A DNA stretch of 64,000 bases from Aphrophora alni (GCA_963513935.1 OY740776.1:6846224-6910223); one strand, 5' to 3'. Numbered from the stretch's first letter, positions 1 to 12,310 are shown. Program-made: numbers and translations. The notes: generated by a model not told the origin, from the letters alone.

Positions 1-396
1 TATGTTATTTTACATGTAAGAATTAATCTAACCTACATACGGGACGTTTTCTGTATTTTATAAATCAATTCAAATAAACTTAACCTAAATTTCGTTTTGT
101 TCGGTTGCCATTCGGAGTGAGCAAAGTAGTGTGCAAAGTAGTGGGCAAAGTGAAACTGTTGAGAAATCAGCTGTTTTGCAAACTAATTTAAATGAACAAA
201 ATGCCACTTTGTCAACAACTGTAGACAAATAAAATTAATCAAGAGTTATTAAATATATAAAACAATAAAAAAGCGCTGCAAAATGTAATCACTACAATAT
301 TTACTATATTGCAACATTCCTTCAAATATTATCATACTATTAATATTGGATGTATAATAAATCTTCCACATACAACTAATCTCTAACACCTGTTGG
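1..396. other. AT-rich intergenic stretch
   Basis: No open frame, repeat or RNA signal that I can support. There is one short triplication of a GCAAAGTAGTG-like phrase near 120-150. Confidence 0.5.
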
Positions 397-1096
397 CTGT
401 TCAAACAGTTTATTCGTTTAGGTAATTTGTTGAATAGCTTTAAAAAGTAGAAAACTCAATTTTTTGAAATATATTTTGGTGTAAAAGCACCATATTTTAT
501 CGTTTATAAGGTAAATTTAATCCCACTCCAAAATGGGTTTTTTGTAGGTAGGTGGGAGAGGAAAACAAAATATTCAAATGAAAAGCCCATCGAGTAGTAT
601 CATATTTTGAAAATCTTGTTTAACAAAAAGTAAATCCCCAAACTAGAGGTCGCTACAATCCAAAATGGCTGCCTGTCAATTATTTCAAAAATCCAATTTA
701 TTTCGGAATGGAAATAATAATGTACAAAATTACGATGGAGAAAACTTTACTGTTATTTAAATTTGACCAGGAAGTTGGATTACCCTACATTTTTAATTTA
801 AAGTTAAAATTTATTTTTCTAGAACTAAAATTTTAAAGAATAATACTGAATTTGAATATTTTACATGTCGCCATTTTGAATTGGAGAAAATAACGAAGTC
901 TAGTTTGAGGTTATTTCCTATTAAATAAGAATTCTAAAGGTATTGCTCGATGGGCTTTACATTTGAACATTTTTATTCTTTCTCCTGCTATAAAAATCTC
1001 ATTTTGGGGTGAGATTGAATTTACCTTTTTATAGCAAAATACATTGATCATATTTTAGTTTTCTACCTTTTAAAGTTACTAAACAGTCCCGGAATT
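397..1096. mobile_element. Foldback/TIR non-autonomous element
   Basis: The two halves are imperfect reverse complements. Positions 436-455 match the complement of 1058-1077, a block near 511-537 containing ACTCCAAAATGGG matches the complement of about 1001-1027, and a CAAAATGGC motif at about 660 is mirrored by GCCATTTTGAATTGG near 870-884. The arms are roughly 436-705 and 855-1077 with a loop of about 150 bases. It encodes nothing recognisable, so a non-autonomous DNA transposon or foldback element is inferred. Outer borders and target duplication are not resolved. Confidence 0.55.
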
Positions 1097-1115
1097 TTTT
1101 GACAGCTGGTATATA

Positions 1116-1523
1116 TACAGGGTGTTTAAAAAAAAGTTTCAGAAAATCAGCAGCTTATACCTTACATCAAAACCAATGAAAAACATATTTCCTAAAGTGC
1201 TTAGTTTTCTATCCAACCGCCATTTTGTATTTTTAACAATAAATAATACGGAGTTGAAATTTTGCATTCTAGTTACTCTTACAGAGACTCAATTTGAGAA
1301 AAATAATCAACCAATTTTCTTTACTCATTTCAAAATGGTGGCGGATATGAGTAAACTTTTTAACCTCAAATATCTCAGAAACCGTAAGTTTACTAACTTT
1401 TAACACGAGACAAAATTTTCTCCTATAGTTTAAAGGATAATTGAGTTGGGAAAAAACTGAAAACATTAATACTTAGTAGAACGCCTTATGAATTATCTCC
1501 CTGCATTACAGAAACACTCTGTA
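1116..1523. mobile_element. Short TIR element, ACAGGGTGT family
   Basis: It starts with TACAGGGTGTTT and ends with GAAACACTCTGTA, which are imperfect inverted termini. Internally CCGCCATTTTGTAT (about 1209) is mirrored by TTCAAAATGGTGGCGG (about 1328), so the body also folds back. The same terminal motif recurs at 1540, 15863, 15880 and 40148. It is non-coding; the two short overlapping open frames here are not gene-like. Confidence 0.5.
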
Positions 1524-1539
1524 GGCCTTTATATACGTA

Positions 1540-1870
1540 TACAGGGTGTCCCTGTTAACCGGTCCACTATTACGATATCTAAAACTACAAGATTTACAGC
1601 AAACTTTAAATGGTTGACTTCACTTACTATTTAGTGACCATTAAAAAAATATGAAATTGGAAATTAATCCGCCATTTTCCAATATGTCGGTTGAATTTAT
1701 AATTTATTTTGAAACAATATTTTATGGTATTCTTCAAAATCTACACTACATTTTAACATTTTTTTATTCTCGTACAAACTGTTTAGACACTAAAATGTCT
1801 AGTTTTGGAGTTATTTCAATTTAAAAATTACGTGTTGCCGCCATTTTGAAACGTGTTGAGTTAAAATAAC
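1540..1870. mobile_element. ACAGGGTGT-family element, right end undefined
   Basis: TACAGGGTGTCCCTG begins 17 bases after the end of the preceding element, and CCGCCATTTT motifs follow at about 1669 and 1840. I could not find its matching right terminus, so it may be truncated. Confidence 0.35.
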
Positions 1871-2679
1871 GAAACTTAACTTAACTGTGTCTAACAAATA
1901 GCAACAACGCACTCTAATTTGGTTTAATTCCGTTTTTTAAAAGGTTTTTTTTTTTTTTTAAGAACAAATACGGACGGACAACGACAAGAGATAGACCCCG
2001 GTTACGTTAAGTATTTGATTTCTTTTACTCAAGAGTTCGGGAACATCCTGTGTAATCATTGGTAGATGAGACATATTTATGTAACAGTAACTTCACTGGA
2101 TTCAGCGAACTTCGAAACTGGCATGTCCGTAAAAAACTCAACTTTAAATCTATCACGTAAACTCTCTCTATGCTAGTTAAATGTGGGAAAATAATACAGA
2201 TAAACACAAAGACGTTTAGCTCTGGATTTTCTCTCGTTACAGCTATTTCATACCAATGTTGATAGACTTATCTTCGGAGAATTTGACGAGGGGGCAAGAC
2301 AGGAAGCTATTAGCCTCACAACAGCCCATAAACCTCCGACGATGGTCAACGACCTCGACGCATAAAACCTCAGCGTCTAATCAAAAAGAAATAACATTAT
2401 TGTATAAATAAACTGCGTGTGGTCGTTTTCTTTGAAACATATCGCGAAACAATTAAACAAGATTCAGCTGGTGCCACCGGAAATAGGGTGGGGGGGAGTT
2501 CTGTTCAATGTTAACAGCTGTATACATCATAGATCCCTTGATGATAAATACTCCGCTTGTATATTAGGCTGACATGGGAGGCGAATTTATTTTGCGTGAA
2601 CGAGCGAATTCGACATTCTTGTTAATATACTGATGTTATGATCTTTTCTGGTGCGTGTAGGCTTAGGATAGGCTATGTA

Positions 2680-2680
<1 letters not shown>

Positions 2681-2729
<49 letters not shown>
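2681..2729 (+). repeat. Poly(A) tract, 49 bases
   Basis: An uninterrupted run of 49 A residues. It could be the tail of a retrotransposed element, but no LINE or SINE body or target duplication is evident upstream. It could equally be slippage expansion. Confidence 0.85.
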
Positions 2730-2730
<1 letters not shown>

Positions 2731-2934
2731 ACGTCAACATGTAGATTTTTATAATTTCCGACATTTTTACAATATTTTGATCGGATATTTAGGTTTTAAT
2801 ATTTTACAATATTTAAGTTTTTGACCGCTCAGGATTTGTCCTGGGTGTTATTTTTAAAATTAGGTTTAGTTTCTAAACATAGGCAGACATCTAGGCGTGT
2901 GTTCTGTCGGCACGTTTAATTTGTAAGTTATGCA

Positions 2935-2990
2935 CTTGATAACGGGAGTTGATTTATACTCTCGAAACGTCGTGTATTGTTTCTTATAGA
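2935..2990 (+). other. Hairpin motif, variant of the GAAACG family
   Basis: Contains CTTGATAACG, then a GGAG/CTC stem, then GAAACGTCG. The same block occurs in reverse orientation at 14212-14255 and 45306-45352, so it is a dispersed repeat end. It resembles the CTGANGA-stem-GAAAC hairpins elsewhere in the window but lacks the exact CTGANGA box. Confidence 0.5.
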
Positions 2991-3520
2991 CAAATGATGG
3001 CAAATGTCCGAACAAACAATAATACAAATATCCCATCATTAAGTAATAATTTTATAACTAGAATACCTTTAGTGGTTGAGTTTTTGATAGAATAAATATT
3101 TTTTGTTAGTTTTTGCTAAATAGGGGTAACTTTTAAGATTTTGTGTATTTTTTTCACAGAACAAATTTTTTTTCAAATACAAATTTTCGACATTGATGTA
3201 TTTTTTACAGGTTTTTACTCACTAGTAGCCTATATTAGAGTCATTTTTTATATATTGAAAATATTAAAACAATTTTTGTAAGGTATATTTAAGCATGTTT
3301 GTAGCGTTTTGTCTTCGATTAGTGGACATTTTTCGGTTCCTGACAGACTAACTCCAAACCTTTTACCTCCAAATATTTTTTTATTACAATTATGAATTTT
3401 ATATGCCTTGTTCTGAGAAAAAATATATATAAAAAATAAAGTTTCGTGTTATATTACTATTTTTGGTAAATGTTTCAATGTAATATAAATAAATGTTGAA
3501 CTCGACATGTAAGATAATAT

Positions 3521-3889
3521 TAGATAGAAAAAAACTCGAACACAAGATCTCACAAAAATTACTTTTACTAAATAAAACGCATTTCAACGACAAAATCGCC
3601 ATCCTCAGTGATACATGAGCTACAATAACTAAACTATAACTATCTAATCTATGGTTACAGCATAACAAACACACAGAACACAATTCTAATAAAAAAATTA
3701 AAATCATTTTATGAGAATTGTGTTCTGTGTGTTTGTTATACTGTATAATTTTTCTCATAAGTCAAGCTCAACATTTAATATAACCTATGGTTAGCTCATG
3801 TATCACTGAGGATGGCGACTTTGTCGTTGAAATGCATTTGATTTAGTAAACGTGATTTTTGTGAGAACTTGTGTTCGAGTTTTAGTCTA
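3521..3889. mobile_element. Palindromic head-to-head element with hammerhead-like hairpins
   Basis: Two copies of one repeat face away from a common centre. The minus-strand core lies at 3579-3610 and the plus-strand core at 3804-3836. Each reads CTGAGGA, then a GGCGAY/RTCGTT stem, then GAAATGC, and is flanked by the same CTCATGTATCA and TTTTTGTGAG phrases. An inner near-perfect inverted repeat (3658-3688 against 3713-3742) forms the centre. Single copies of the unit occur at 41180-41275 and 48832-48925. Relationship to Penelope-like retroelements is inference. Confidence 0.6.
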
Positions 3890-4034
3890 TTTATTTTCAA
3901 TGTAAGCCTAATTTTTCATTTATTTTATTTTTTCATAAAGATTTATTTTTCAAAATGTAGCTTTTCCAAAATTATATATTTTTTTACCGATTTCTATTCA
4001 AAAATAAATTATAAAACATTTGTATATCTTGATA

Positions 4035-4838
4035 AAAACGAAAAATTTTATAATCTAATTATCATTGGTACTTTGGATTTTGCACTTTTTTGATTCTTGA
4101 CATATTAACTCTAAACTGTTGTTAATGTATGATTTTTCCATTTCATAAATGAATTCTATAAATCTTTTTGAGAAAATGATATATAACAAGTTGGTTTTGG
4201 AAAATATTCCAATTTTTGCGAATTTTTAAAAAACGAAAAATTTGGTTATATAGCTATCATTGGTACTTTGGATTTTGCACTTTTTTTTATTCTTGACATA
4301 TTAACTCTAAACTGTTGTTAATGTATGATTTTTTTCATTTCATAAATGAATTCTATAAATCTTTTTGAGAAAATGATATATAACAAGTTGGTTTTTGGAA
4401 AATATTCCAATTTTTGCGAATTTTTAAAAAACGAAAAATTTGGTTATATAGTTATCATTGGTACTTTAGATTTTGCACTTTTTTGATTCTTGACATATTA
4501 ACTCTAAACTGTTGTTAATGTATGATTTTTCCATTTCATAAATGAATTCTACGAATCTTTTTGAGAAAAATGATATAAAAACAAGTTGGTTTTTGGAAAA
4601 TATTCCAATTTTTGCGATTTTTTAAAAAACGAAAAATTTGGTTATATAGTTATCATTGGTACTTTAGATTTTGCACTTTTTTGATTCTTGACATATTAAC
4701 TCTAAACTGTTCTTAATGTATGATTTTTTCATTTCATAAATGAATTCTATAAATCTTTTTGAGAAAAATAATATAAAAACAAGTTGGTTTTTGGAAAATA
4801 TTCCAATTTTTGCGAATTTTTAAAAAACGAAAAATTAT
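4035..4838 (+). repeat. Tandem repeat, about 196-bp unit, four copies
   Basis: The phrase ATCATTGGTACTTTRGAT starts at 4061, 4256, 4454 and 4652, giving periods of 195, 198 and 198. Copies differ by a few substitutions and short indels, so the array is fairly young. Units are AT-rich and non-coding. The array stops at about 4838 within a unit. Confidence 0.85.
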
Positions 4839-5853
4839 CAAAATGTAATTTTGTTATCACTACCAGTTGTAGTGTTTTAAAACTACAAATTGATCCTTTA
4901 TCATTTTACATTAAACATATACGAGTAATTAAAAACACAATTTAAACATAAAACTGGATCTTGAGTTTATTTTCCTGGCTCTGATTAAAAAAAAAAAAAT
5001 CATTACATTCATATTTATTTCGTGATGTGAACACAAGGGTTGTTTCTGGAAGTACGGGGCAGAGTATGCAATTTGACTACATCACTCAAGTAATGTATAA
5101 CCGACCATACCTGTTGCATAACTACTCTTTTTCCCAGTCACACATCCCTGGCGAGTAATAAGTTGCACGAAGCTAGACTAGACCTATTATGTCCACACAA
5201 CACTCAGTTTCCCAGACATACATGTTGTAGCCTACGTTTCATAACAAGTCCAACATTCTCTCTTCTAATGATATAACGCGTAATTGTCCTGGCTAATTAA
5301 CAAATCGGTTATTAATTGGAAATAACATTTGTCTCAGAAACACGAGGAGATTATGCTACATGTAGTAGTGTCTAGCTTTCCCACGCAACGTGTAACAAAG
5401 GGATTATAAGATCTTTTATTATTTTTTGTAACTTTAGCCTAGAAACTGTTCTATTAACAAAGTAGCGAGGTGACACTACAAAATTCATAGATTGAAGTAA
5501 CAATAATAATACATTACTGTACACTTGAACATAATACACAGGGTGAAATTTTGTTAAACTTTTTGGTTATCTTCTGTCATTGAAATCATAGTGGCGGTAA
5601 ATCAATGTATACAAATCCTGGAATGCTGTTTGCTTTAACTCAAAAAGAAACTTTACAACTGGTTGGCGTCGATGGCTGGTAAACCAATTTCTTGGAAGCG
5701 TAATCGATCCAAACACTGTTTATATTTTATTCACATTGAAGAATAATATACAAGAAAATTTTTGATGATTTTTTTTTTTTTGTTTTAATTCGACAAAATA
5801 TCAGGTTTAAAAGCGAAATACCGCTGTCATCATCGTTTTATTAAAAGAGTAAA
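4839..5853. other. Unannotated AT-rich stretch
   Basis: No coding region or repeat structure that I can support. The region just before the telomere-motif array is ordinary AT-rich DNA. Confidence 0.4.
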
Positions 5854-6091
5854 GGTTGGGTTAGGTTAGGTTAGGCTTGGTTAGGTTAGGTTAGGTTAGG
5901 TTAAGTTAGGTTAGGTTAGGTTAGGTTAGGTTAGGTTAGGTTAGGTTTGGTTTGGTTAGGTTAGGTTAGGTTTGGTTTGGTTATGTTAGGTTAGGTTAGG
6001 TTTGGTTTGGTTAGGTTAGGTTAGGTTAGGTTAGGTTAGGTTAGGTTTGGTTAGGTTAGGTTAGGTTTGGTTAGGTTAGGTTAGGTTAGGT
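5854..6091 (+). repeat. Interstitial (TTAGG)n array
   Basis: Mostly uninterrupted TTAGG pentamers with scattered TTTGG variants. TTAGG is the ancestral insect telomere repeat. The array is interstitial, being followed by a unique block, so it is not evidence of a chromosome end by itself. Confidence 0.9.
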
Positions 6092-6229
6092 TATTGGATG
6101 TGTCCAAAACATACGAACTGGCCTTTCTTCCGCCAAACATATCAACAAATAATATAACACAATAGCCACATCTTCATCACACGCCATATTGCCTCGGCAT
6201 GAGAAATGTTGCCCGAGTTACCAGCGACG
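6091..6229 (+). repeat. 139-bp duplicated block, copy 1
   Basis: Begins TTATTGGATGTGTCC and ends CCAGCGACG. It is repeated essentially unchanged at 6531-6669, 440 bases downstream, with telomere-motif DNA between the copies. No coding potential is recognised. Confidence 0.9.
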
Positions 6230-6531
6230 GTTAGGTTAGGTTAGATAAGGTTTGGTTAGGTTAGGTTAGGTTAGGTTAGGTTGGGTTAGGTTGGGTTGGG
6301 TTGGGTTGGGTTGGGTTGGGTTGGGTTGGGTTGGGTTGGGTTGGGTTGGGTTGGGTTGGTTTGGGTTGGGTTAGGTTAGGTTTGGTTAGGTTAGTTTAGG
6401 TTAGGTTTGGTTAGGTTAGGTTATGTTAGGTTAGATTAGGTTAGGTTAGGTTAAATTAAGTTAAGTTAGGTTAGGTTAAGTTAAGTTAGGTTTGGTTAGG
6501 TTAGGTTAGGTTAGGTTAGGTCAGGCTAGGT
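6230..6531 (+). repeat. Interstitial TTAGG/TTGGG array
   Basis: TTAGG pentamers interrupted by a homogeneous TTGGG run at about 6291-6370, then mixed TTAGG, TTTGG and TTAAG. The clean TTGGG block shows that a variant pentamer has itself been amplified in tandem. Confidence 0.9.
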
Positions 6532-6669
6532 TATTGGATGTGTCCAAAACATACGAACTGGCCTTTCTTCCGCCAAACATATCAACAAATAATATAACAC
6601 AATAGCCACATCTTCATCACACGCCATATTGCCTCGGCATGAGAAATGTTGCCCGAGTTACCAGCGACG
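6531..6669 (+). repeat. 139-bp duplicated block, copy 2
   Basis: Direct repeat of 6091-6229 with no differences that I can see. Together with the intervening array the duplicated unit is about 440 bp, suggesting unequal exchange or amplification primed by the pentamers. Confidence 0.9.
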
Positions 6670-6769
6670 ATCAGAGACAGCCTGAAACCAAAATATTCGT
6701 CGCTGACAGTTTCGTCGCGTCCGGTGTGCGACCAGTCTAAACCTTAGAATATATACAGTTATAGAGTCA

Positions 6770-6935
6770 GAGTGGAAAGAAAACATTGGTCGCGAGAGAC
6801 TTGATAGGATAGATGGAAAAGTAGGATCTAACCCAAGACTACCTGAACCAAGGGAGATCTAGCTAGGTACCTCGGGATTGCCAAGCACGTACTCACTAAA
6901 GTGACCCCCTGAGGAAGTTCCTCTAAGTCCTCATC
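6770..6935 (+). repeat. Dispersed repeat family A, copy 1
   Basis: Family A reads in order: a GACGCTATTAGAGTATTC-like border, GGTCGGAAGAGAACAAGAGTT, GATCTAACCCAAGACTAC, GTAGATCCAGCTAGG, then GGGATTGCCAAGCCCG and TACTCACT. This copy ends in GTGACCCCCTGAGGAAG. No protein or tRNA promoter boxes are recognised. Confidence 0.6.
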
Positions 6936-6994
6936 TCAGTCCTCGTTGCTTTATAAAAAGAGAAGATAACGTGTTTACGTTTAAGACTTCAAGC

Positions 6995-7180
6995 CTTCGG
7001 GTACTTTAATAGCGTCAGAGTCGCAAGAGAACAAGAATTGGTCAAGAGAGATCAGATAGGAAAGAGGAATATAAACCAAGGTTACACGAAGAAAGGTGTA
7101 GATCTAGCTAGAAAGCTTGGGATTGCCAAGCCCGTACTCATTAAAGTGACCCCCTGAGGAAGTTCCTCTAAGTCCTCATC
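6995..7180 (+). repeat. Dispersed repeat family A, copy 2
   Basis: Same order of motifs as copy 1, including the GTGACCCCCTGAGGAAG tail, so copies 1 and 2 are probably a local tandem duplication of about 235 bp. Confidence 0.6.
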
Positions 7181-7209
7181 ATCTTATGAACAAATAAAAT
7201 AACGTAAAA

Positions 7210-7380
7210 TAAAGATTTCTAGCCTTCGGATACTCGAATAGCGTCGGGTCGGAAGAGAACAAGAGTTGATCAAGAGAAATCTGATAGGAAAGATGAAAGA
7301 GAGGGACCTAACGTAAGACAGTTTAGTTCCCTTAGGATTGTATATCCCGTTTCCACTATTTGTCCCTGAGGAGAGGTTTA
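7210..7380 (+). repeat. Dispersed repeat family A, copy 3 (degraded)
   Basis: Retains GCGTCGGGTCGGAAGAGAAC, a GATCAAGAGAAATCTGATAG-like phrase and GAGGGACCTAAC, but the 3' part is rearranged. It is the third copy in tandem. Confidence 0.5.
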
Positions 7381-7997
7381 GAAGAAATATCAAGGAATAA
7401 AACATTATAATTGTTACGTAAATAACATTTTTGTAACACTCCAAAAGCTTTTAATTAATAAAAAGGCAAACATAAAAGTTATGAGTGAGGAAATTTATTA
7501 TTTACTGTTGTTTATTAAAGTTACTGTGGGAAAGTTTAAGAAAGCTTCATTTTATACACCTGCTGTTTCACCTATTTCACACATTTTTACATTTTAATTC
7601 CGATGCAGGTCTAACAATGGGAAAAGAAAGACAAATTTGTGTAAAATGGTAAAACTATAATTTTTTTTTTCTGTCTTTTTTCTGATATTTTACTTAAACA
7701 ATTTTTTTTTCAACAACCAACAATACTACATTGGATTTAATTTTTGTTTTACAATTGAATATTATTGTTCTTTTGTTACAAATTTTGATGAAACTTTATT
7801 GTTACAAAAAATGGTAGAAATAGAAATCTTCTAATTAAAAAAAAAAATTTTTAACCTAAAATTAGAAATTATAAAGTAGGAATTTTACAAATTCTCTTAT
7901 TATTTATATGTTTATCAGCACCCCCATCTTTTGTTAATAGATTTTGTTAAAACTATACTTTTACAATGAGGTTTAAAATGTGAACAAAACTAGGTTT
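7381..7997. other. Unannotated AT-rich stretch
   Basis: Low-complexity A/T runs. No gene or repeat that I can support. Confidence 0.4.
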
Positions 7998-8030
7998 CCT
8001 GAGGATGGCAATTTAGGAGCTGAAACGTCT
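7998..8030 (+). other. Hammerhead-like hairpin motif
   Basis: CCTGAGGATGGC, a short weakly paired stem, then GCTGAAACGTC. It matches the CTGANGA-stem-GAAAC pattern, but the stem is only about three pairs. Confidence 0.4.
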
Positions 8031-8154
8031 TTAGCGTTGAATTTATTAGCTTAAAAGTTGACTTCTATACATCTTTAGTAATGAACCAAAGTGGTAAATT
8101 CACCCAAACGCTTGTTATTACTCTATACATTGTGTTGTTGTTGTTTAAAGGCAA

Positions 8155-8245
8155 ACAACCTTTTCTAACCCAGGATGGAAAAGATGTTGATCCAGCTAGG
8201 GTAGCTCAGGATTGCCAAGCCCGTACACACAAGAGTGAGTCACTG
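8155..8245 (+). repeat. Dispersed repeat family A, 3' part
   Basis: CTAACCCAGGATGG, GTTGATCCAGCTAGGG and GGATTGCCAAGCCCG match the last third of family A. Confidence 0.55.
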
Positions 8246-8269
8246 AGTGATGCAATTATAAACAAAAAG

Positions 8270-8476
8270 TAAGACAAAACAAAAATGATAAGGCACTTAT
8301 AATTTCACAAACAACAACAATTTATTGTCACAGCTGTTTCGCCGTTAGGCATCGTCAGACAACTAAAAAATAAAAACTAAAAACTTGTCTGACGATGCCT
8401 AACGGCCAAACAGCTGTAACAATAAATTGTTGTTGTTTGTGAAATTATAAGTGCCTTATAATTTTGTTTTGCCTTA
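8270..8476. mobile_element. Near-perfect palindromic hairpin element
   Basis: The left arm (8270-8362) and right arm (8385-8476) are almost perfect reverse complements around a 22-base A-rich loop. Each arm carries, near the centre, CTGACGA then a GCC-TAAC-GGC hairpin. On the minus strand (8331-8360) this is followed by GAAACAGC, giving a hammerhead-like core; on the plus strand the G is changed to C (CAAACAGC). The two motifs diverge from the centre, as in the element at 3521-3889. The high arm identity implies recent formation. Confidence 0.7.
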
Positions 8477-9740
8477 ATATGGAATTTCACCGAGTACCGA
8501 CTGTAGTCACACTTAATATAACAAAAAGTACATATATTTTCTGTCCTAAACTTGCTAATACAGTAGTATTCAAAGCCAGTATTTTAGCAAAGTTAGAAAA
8601 AAAATTGTTAGAGTTGAAAATCACAATATTGAGTTTTGGTTCTATGACTGCGTCCTTTTGAAAATTTGAACTTCATTGGTATTTAGTTTGTATATTGGAG
8701 AGTTAAAAAGCTTGATAGTTTACTTCCTCAAGTGTGAGTTTACAGTTCCTCCTCGTTATAGACGCGTATGGATTCAATCCCGTAAGAATGCGTTGACGCG
8801 TCAACAAGTTCGTCATTTCATCAGAATCAATTCGTCGATATTTCAACAACGTAACCCGGTTAACCTCCTTACTGCGAATCGTTTAAATAGACGACCTTGA
8901 GATCTTGCAACGTTTTCTATCCCCACACAATGTTAGGCCACTGGAGCGTGCGACTTAGTGTAAACATCGGTTGTGAATCATTTCATTGAATCATTGGATG
9001 CGTCGCAGCGGTTATCAAGAATGGCGCCATTGCAAGGTCCCGTTGATTCAGACAATAAAAATGTATAATAGTTGAAACAACTGGACCCCTGGTCTTTAGT
9101 TTTATTATATAACGCTTTTTATATTAGTGTTTTGAAGACTTACGTACAGCATCCTCAAGGTAGAAATGTGTCTGGGGTGGAGAGGAAATGAGGGCCCCCA
9201 CACTTTGTTGCATTTACTTTCAGCGGTACAACCTCAATAAAAAAATATAGACCTCAAATGCTTCTGTGTAAACGCGTACCCTACTTTCGTTTCTTTTATT
9301 GGTGGAAATAAGAATAAATCGTTTACAAAAGTCTGTCACGAAGTTGTAACTTTAGGAATTAAATGTAGCTAAGCAGAAATTTGTGTACCTAGTTTTCTTG
9401 GAATGGGTTGTATCGTCAAGTCAGGCTAGGGAAGCAAGTAGAAGGGAGGAAACGCCCCTTACAACAACCACACTCCTAGTCTGAGGCTACTGTACCATAT
9501 GTTCAGAGTGTTAAAGTACAAAATTTCACTCACATAAGTCTAACTGTTTTGGAATTAAGCTGAAAGATTCACATATAATATGAACTGATAGCTTCTGAGA
9601 TTTTCTATTATATTAAAATCTATTTGAATTAAACAAACAACTGATAATTCCCCCCCCCCACAACGTCATTATTCATGATCATCAGACTAATGACGATGGA
9701 AGAATATCAACATGAAAGGGAAACGCAACACTAACACACA
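8477..9740. other. Unannotated stretch, partly less AT-rich
   Basis: About 8740-9060 is less AT-rich and contains a 14-base palindrome (GTTGACGCGTCAAC, 8792-8805). A degenerate hairpin motif on the minus strand lies near 9134-9165 (GAGGATGCTGTACG...CTTCAAAAC). Short open frames here (65-74 codons) show no recognisable domain. Confidence 0.4.
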
Positions 9741-12310
9741 ACTTTAATACACTCCAACTGTAATATAATGTAACAAAACTTCAATAAACTGTAGCAGAAA
9801 GGATTTAATAGACTGTATTAGATTAATAGAAATGTAATAGACTGCAACAGTACTTTAATAGACTGTAACAGAATTAAATAAATGTAATAATAGACTGTAG
9901 CAACAGTACAGAATTTATAATAGACTGTAGCAGAATTACAGTTATGTAATAGACTGCAATAGTACTTCAATAGACTGTAACAGAATTAAAGATATGTAAT
10001 AAATAGACTGTAGCAACAGTACAGAAATATAATAGACTGTAACAGAATTACAAAAATGTAATAAATAGACTGTATAAAAATAACAAAAATATAATAGACT
10101 GTAGTAGGCCTTCAATAGACTGTAGCAGAATTACAGAAACGTAATAGACTGCAACAATACTACAATAAATTGTAACAGAATTACAGAAATGTAATAAATA
10201 GACTGCATCAAAATTAAAGAATATATAAGTAGACTTCAATAAATTGTAACAGAATTACGAAAATGTAATAGACTGTAACAGTACTTCAATAAATTGTAAC
10301 AGAATTACAGAAATGTAATAGACTGTAACAGTAGGCTACTTCATAAATTGTAACAGAATTACAGAAATGTAATAGACTGTAACAGTACTTCATAAATTGT
10401 AACAGAATTACAGAAATGTAATAGACTGTAACAGTACTTCATAAATTGTAACAGAATTACAGAAATGTAATAGACTGTAACAGTACTTCAATAAATTGTA
10501 ACAGAATTACACAAATGTAATAGACTGTAACAGTACTTCATAAATTGTAACAGAATTACAGAAATGTAATAGACTGTAACAGTACTTCAATAAATTGTAA
10601 CAGAATTACAGAAATGTAATAGACTGTAACAGTACTTCAATAAATTGTAACAGAATTACAGAAGTGTAATAGACTGTAACAGTACTTCATAAATTGTAAC
10701 AGAATTACAGAAATGTAATAGACTGTAACAGTACTTCAATAAATTGTAACAGAATTACAGAAATGTAATAGACTGTTACAGTACTTCATAAATTGTAACA
10801 GAATTACAGAAATGTAATAGACTGTAACAGTACTTCATAAATTGTGACACAATTACAGAAATGTAATAGACTGTAACAGTACTTCATAAATTGTAACAGA
10901 ATTACAGAATGTAATAGACTGTAACAGTACTTCAATAAATTGTAACAGAATTACACAAATGTAATAGACTGTAACAGTACTTCAATAAATTGTAACAGAA
11001 TTACACAAATGTAATAGACTGTAACAGTACTTCATAAATTGTAACAGAATTACAGAAATGTAATAGACTGTAACAGTACTTCAATAAATTGTAACAGAAT
11101 TACAGAAATGTAATAGACTGTAACAGTACTTCATAAATTGTAACAGAATTACAGAAATGTAATAGACTGTAACAGTACTTCAATAAATTGTAACAGAATT
11201 ACACAAATGTAATAGACTGTAACAGTACTTCATAAATTGTAACAGAATTACAGAAATGTAATAGACTGTAACAGTACTTCAATAAATTGTAACAGAATTA
11301 CAGAAATGTAATAGACTGTAACAGTACTTCAATAAATTGTAACAGAATTACAGAAATGTAATAGACTGTAACAGTACTTCATAAATTGTAACAGAATTAC
11401 AGAAATGTAATAGACTGTAACAGTACTTCAATAAATTGTAACAGAATTACAGAAATGTAATAGACTGTTACAGTACTTCATAAATTGTAACAGAATTACA
11501 GAATTGTAATAGACTGTAACAGTACTTCATAAATTGTGACACAATTACAGAAATGTAATAGACTGTAACAGTACTTCATAAATTGTAACAGAATTACAGA
11601 AATGTAATAGACTGTAACAGTACTTCAATAAATTGTAACAGAATTACAGAAATGTAATAGACTGTAACAGTACTTCATAAATTGTAACAGAATTACAGAA
11701 ATGTAATAGACTACAACAGTACTTCATTAAACGCTAACAGTATTGCAGAAATTTAATAAATAGACTATTTCAAAATTAAAGAAATATGATAAACTCTAGC
11801 AGAACTTCAATAGATTCTAACATAAATTCAATAGGCTGAACGAGAATTACAGAAATGTAATAGACTCTAACGGAATTTCAGGAATGTAATAGACTGTTAC
11901 AAAATTACCGAAATGTAATAGACTATAGCAGAATTTCAGTAGACCAGCAGAACTTCAGAAATGTTCTAGACTGTAGCAAAACTTAAATAGGTTGTAGGAG
12001 AATTTCAATATGTTATATCATAAATACAGAATTTAATAGACTGTAGCGGGATTACAGAAATTTGTTTGACTGTTTCAGAACTTCAATAAGCTTTATCACA
12101 TTACATTAATGTCTATTGACTGTAACAAAACTTTAATAAAATGTAGCAGATTTACAGAATTTTAATAAACTGTAGGCTAGCAGAATTACAAGACTTCAAC
12201 AGACTGTAGCAGAATTACAGGATTTTAATAGACAATAGCATAGTTACAGAACTGTAACCTACTTTAGAAGAATTACAGTGTTTTAATAGACTGGAACAGA
12301 ATCAAAATAG
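9741..12310 (+). repeat. 49/50-bp minisatellite with degenerate flanks
   Basis: The core at about 10240-11715 consists of near-identical units containing GTAATAGACTGTAACAG, TACTTCATAAATTGTAACAG and AATTACAGAA. Units are 49 bp (CATAAATT) or 50 bp (CAATAAATT), giving about 30 copies. Both flanks (9741-10240 and 11715-12310) are progressively more diverged, the usual sign of an array homogenised in its middle. It encodes nothing. Confidence 0.95.

Noticed and set aside
9741..12310. CRISPR-like array
   Set aside because: Units are contiguous tandem repeats with no unique spacers, in a eukaryotic context.
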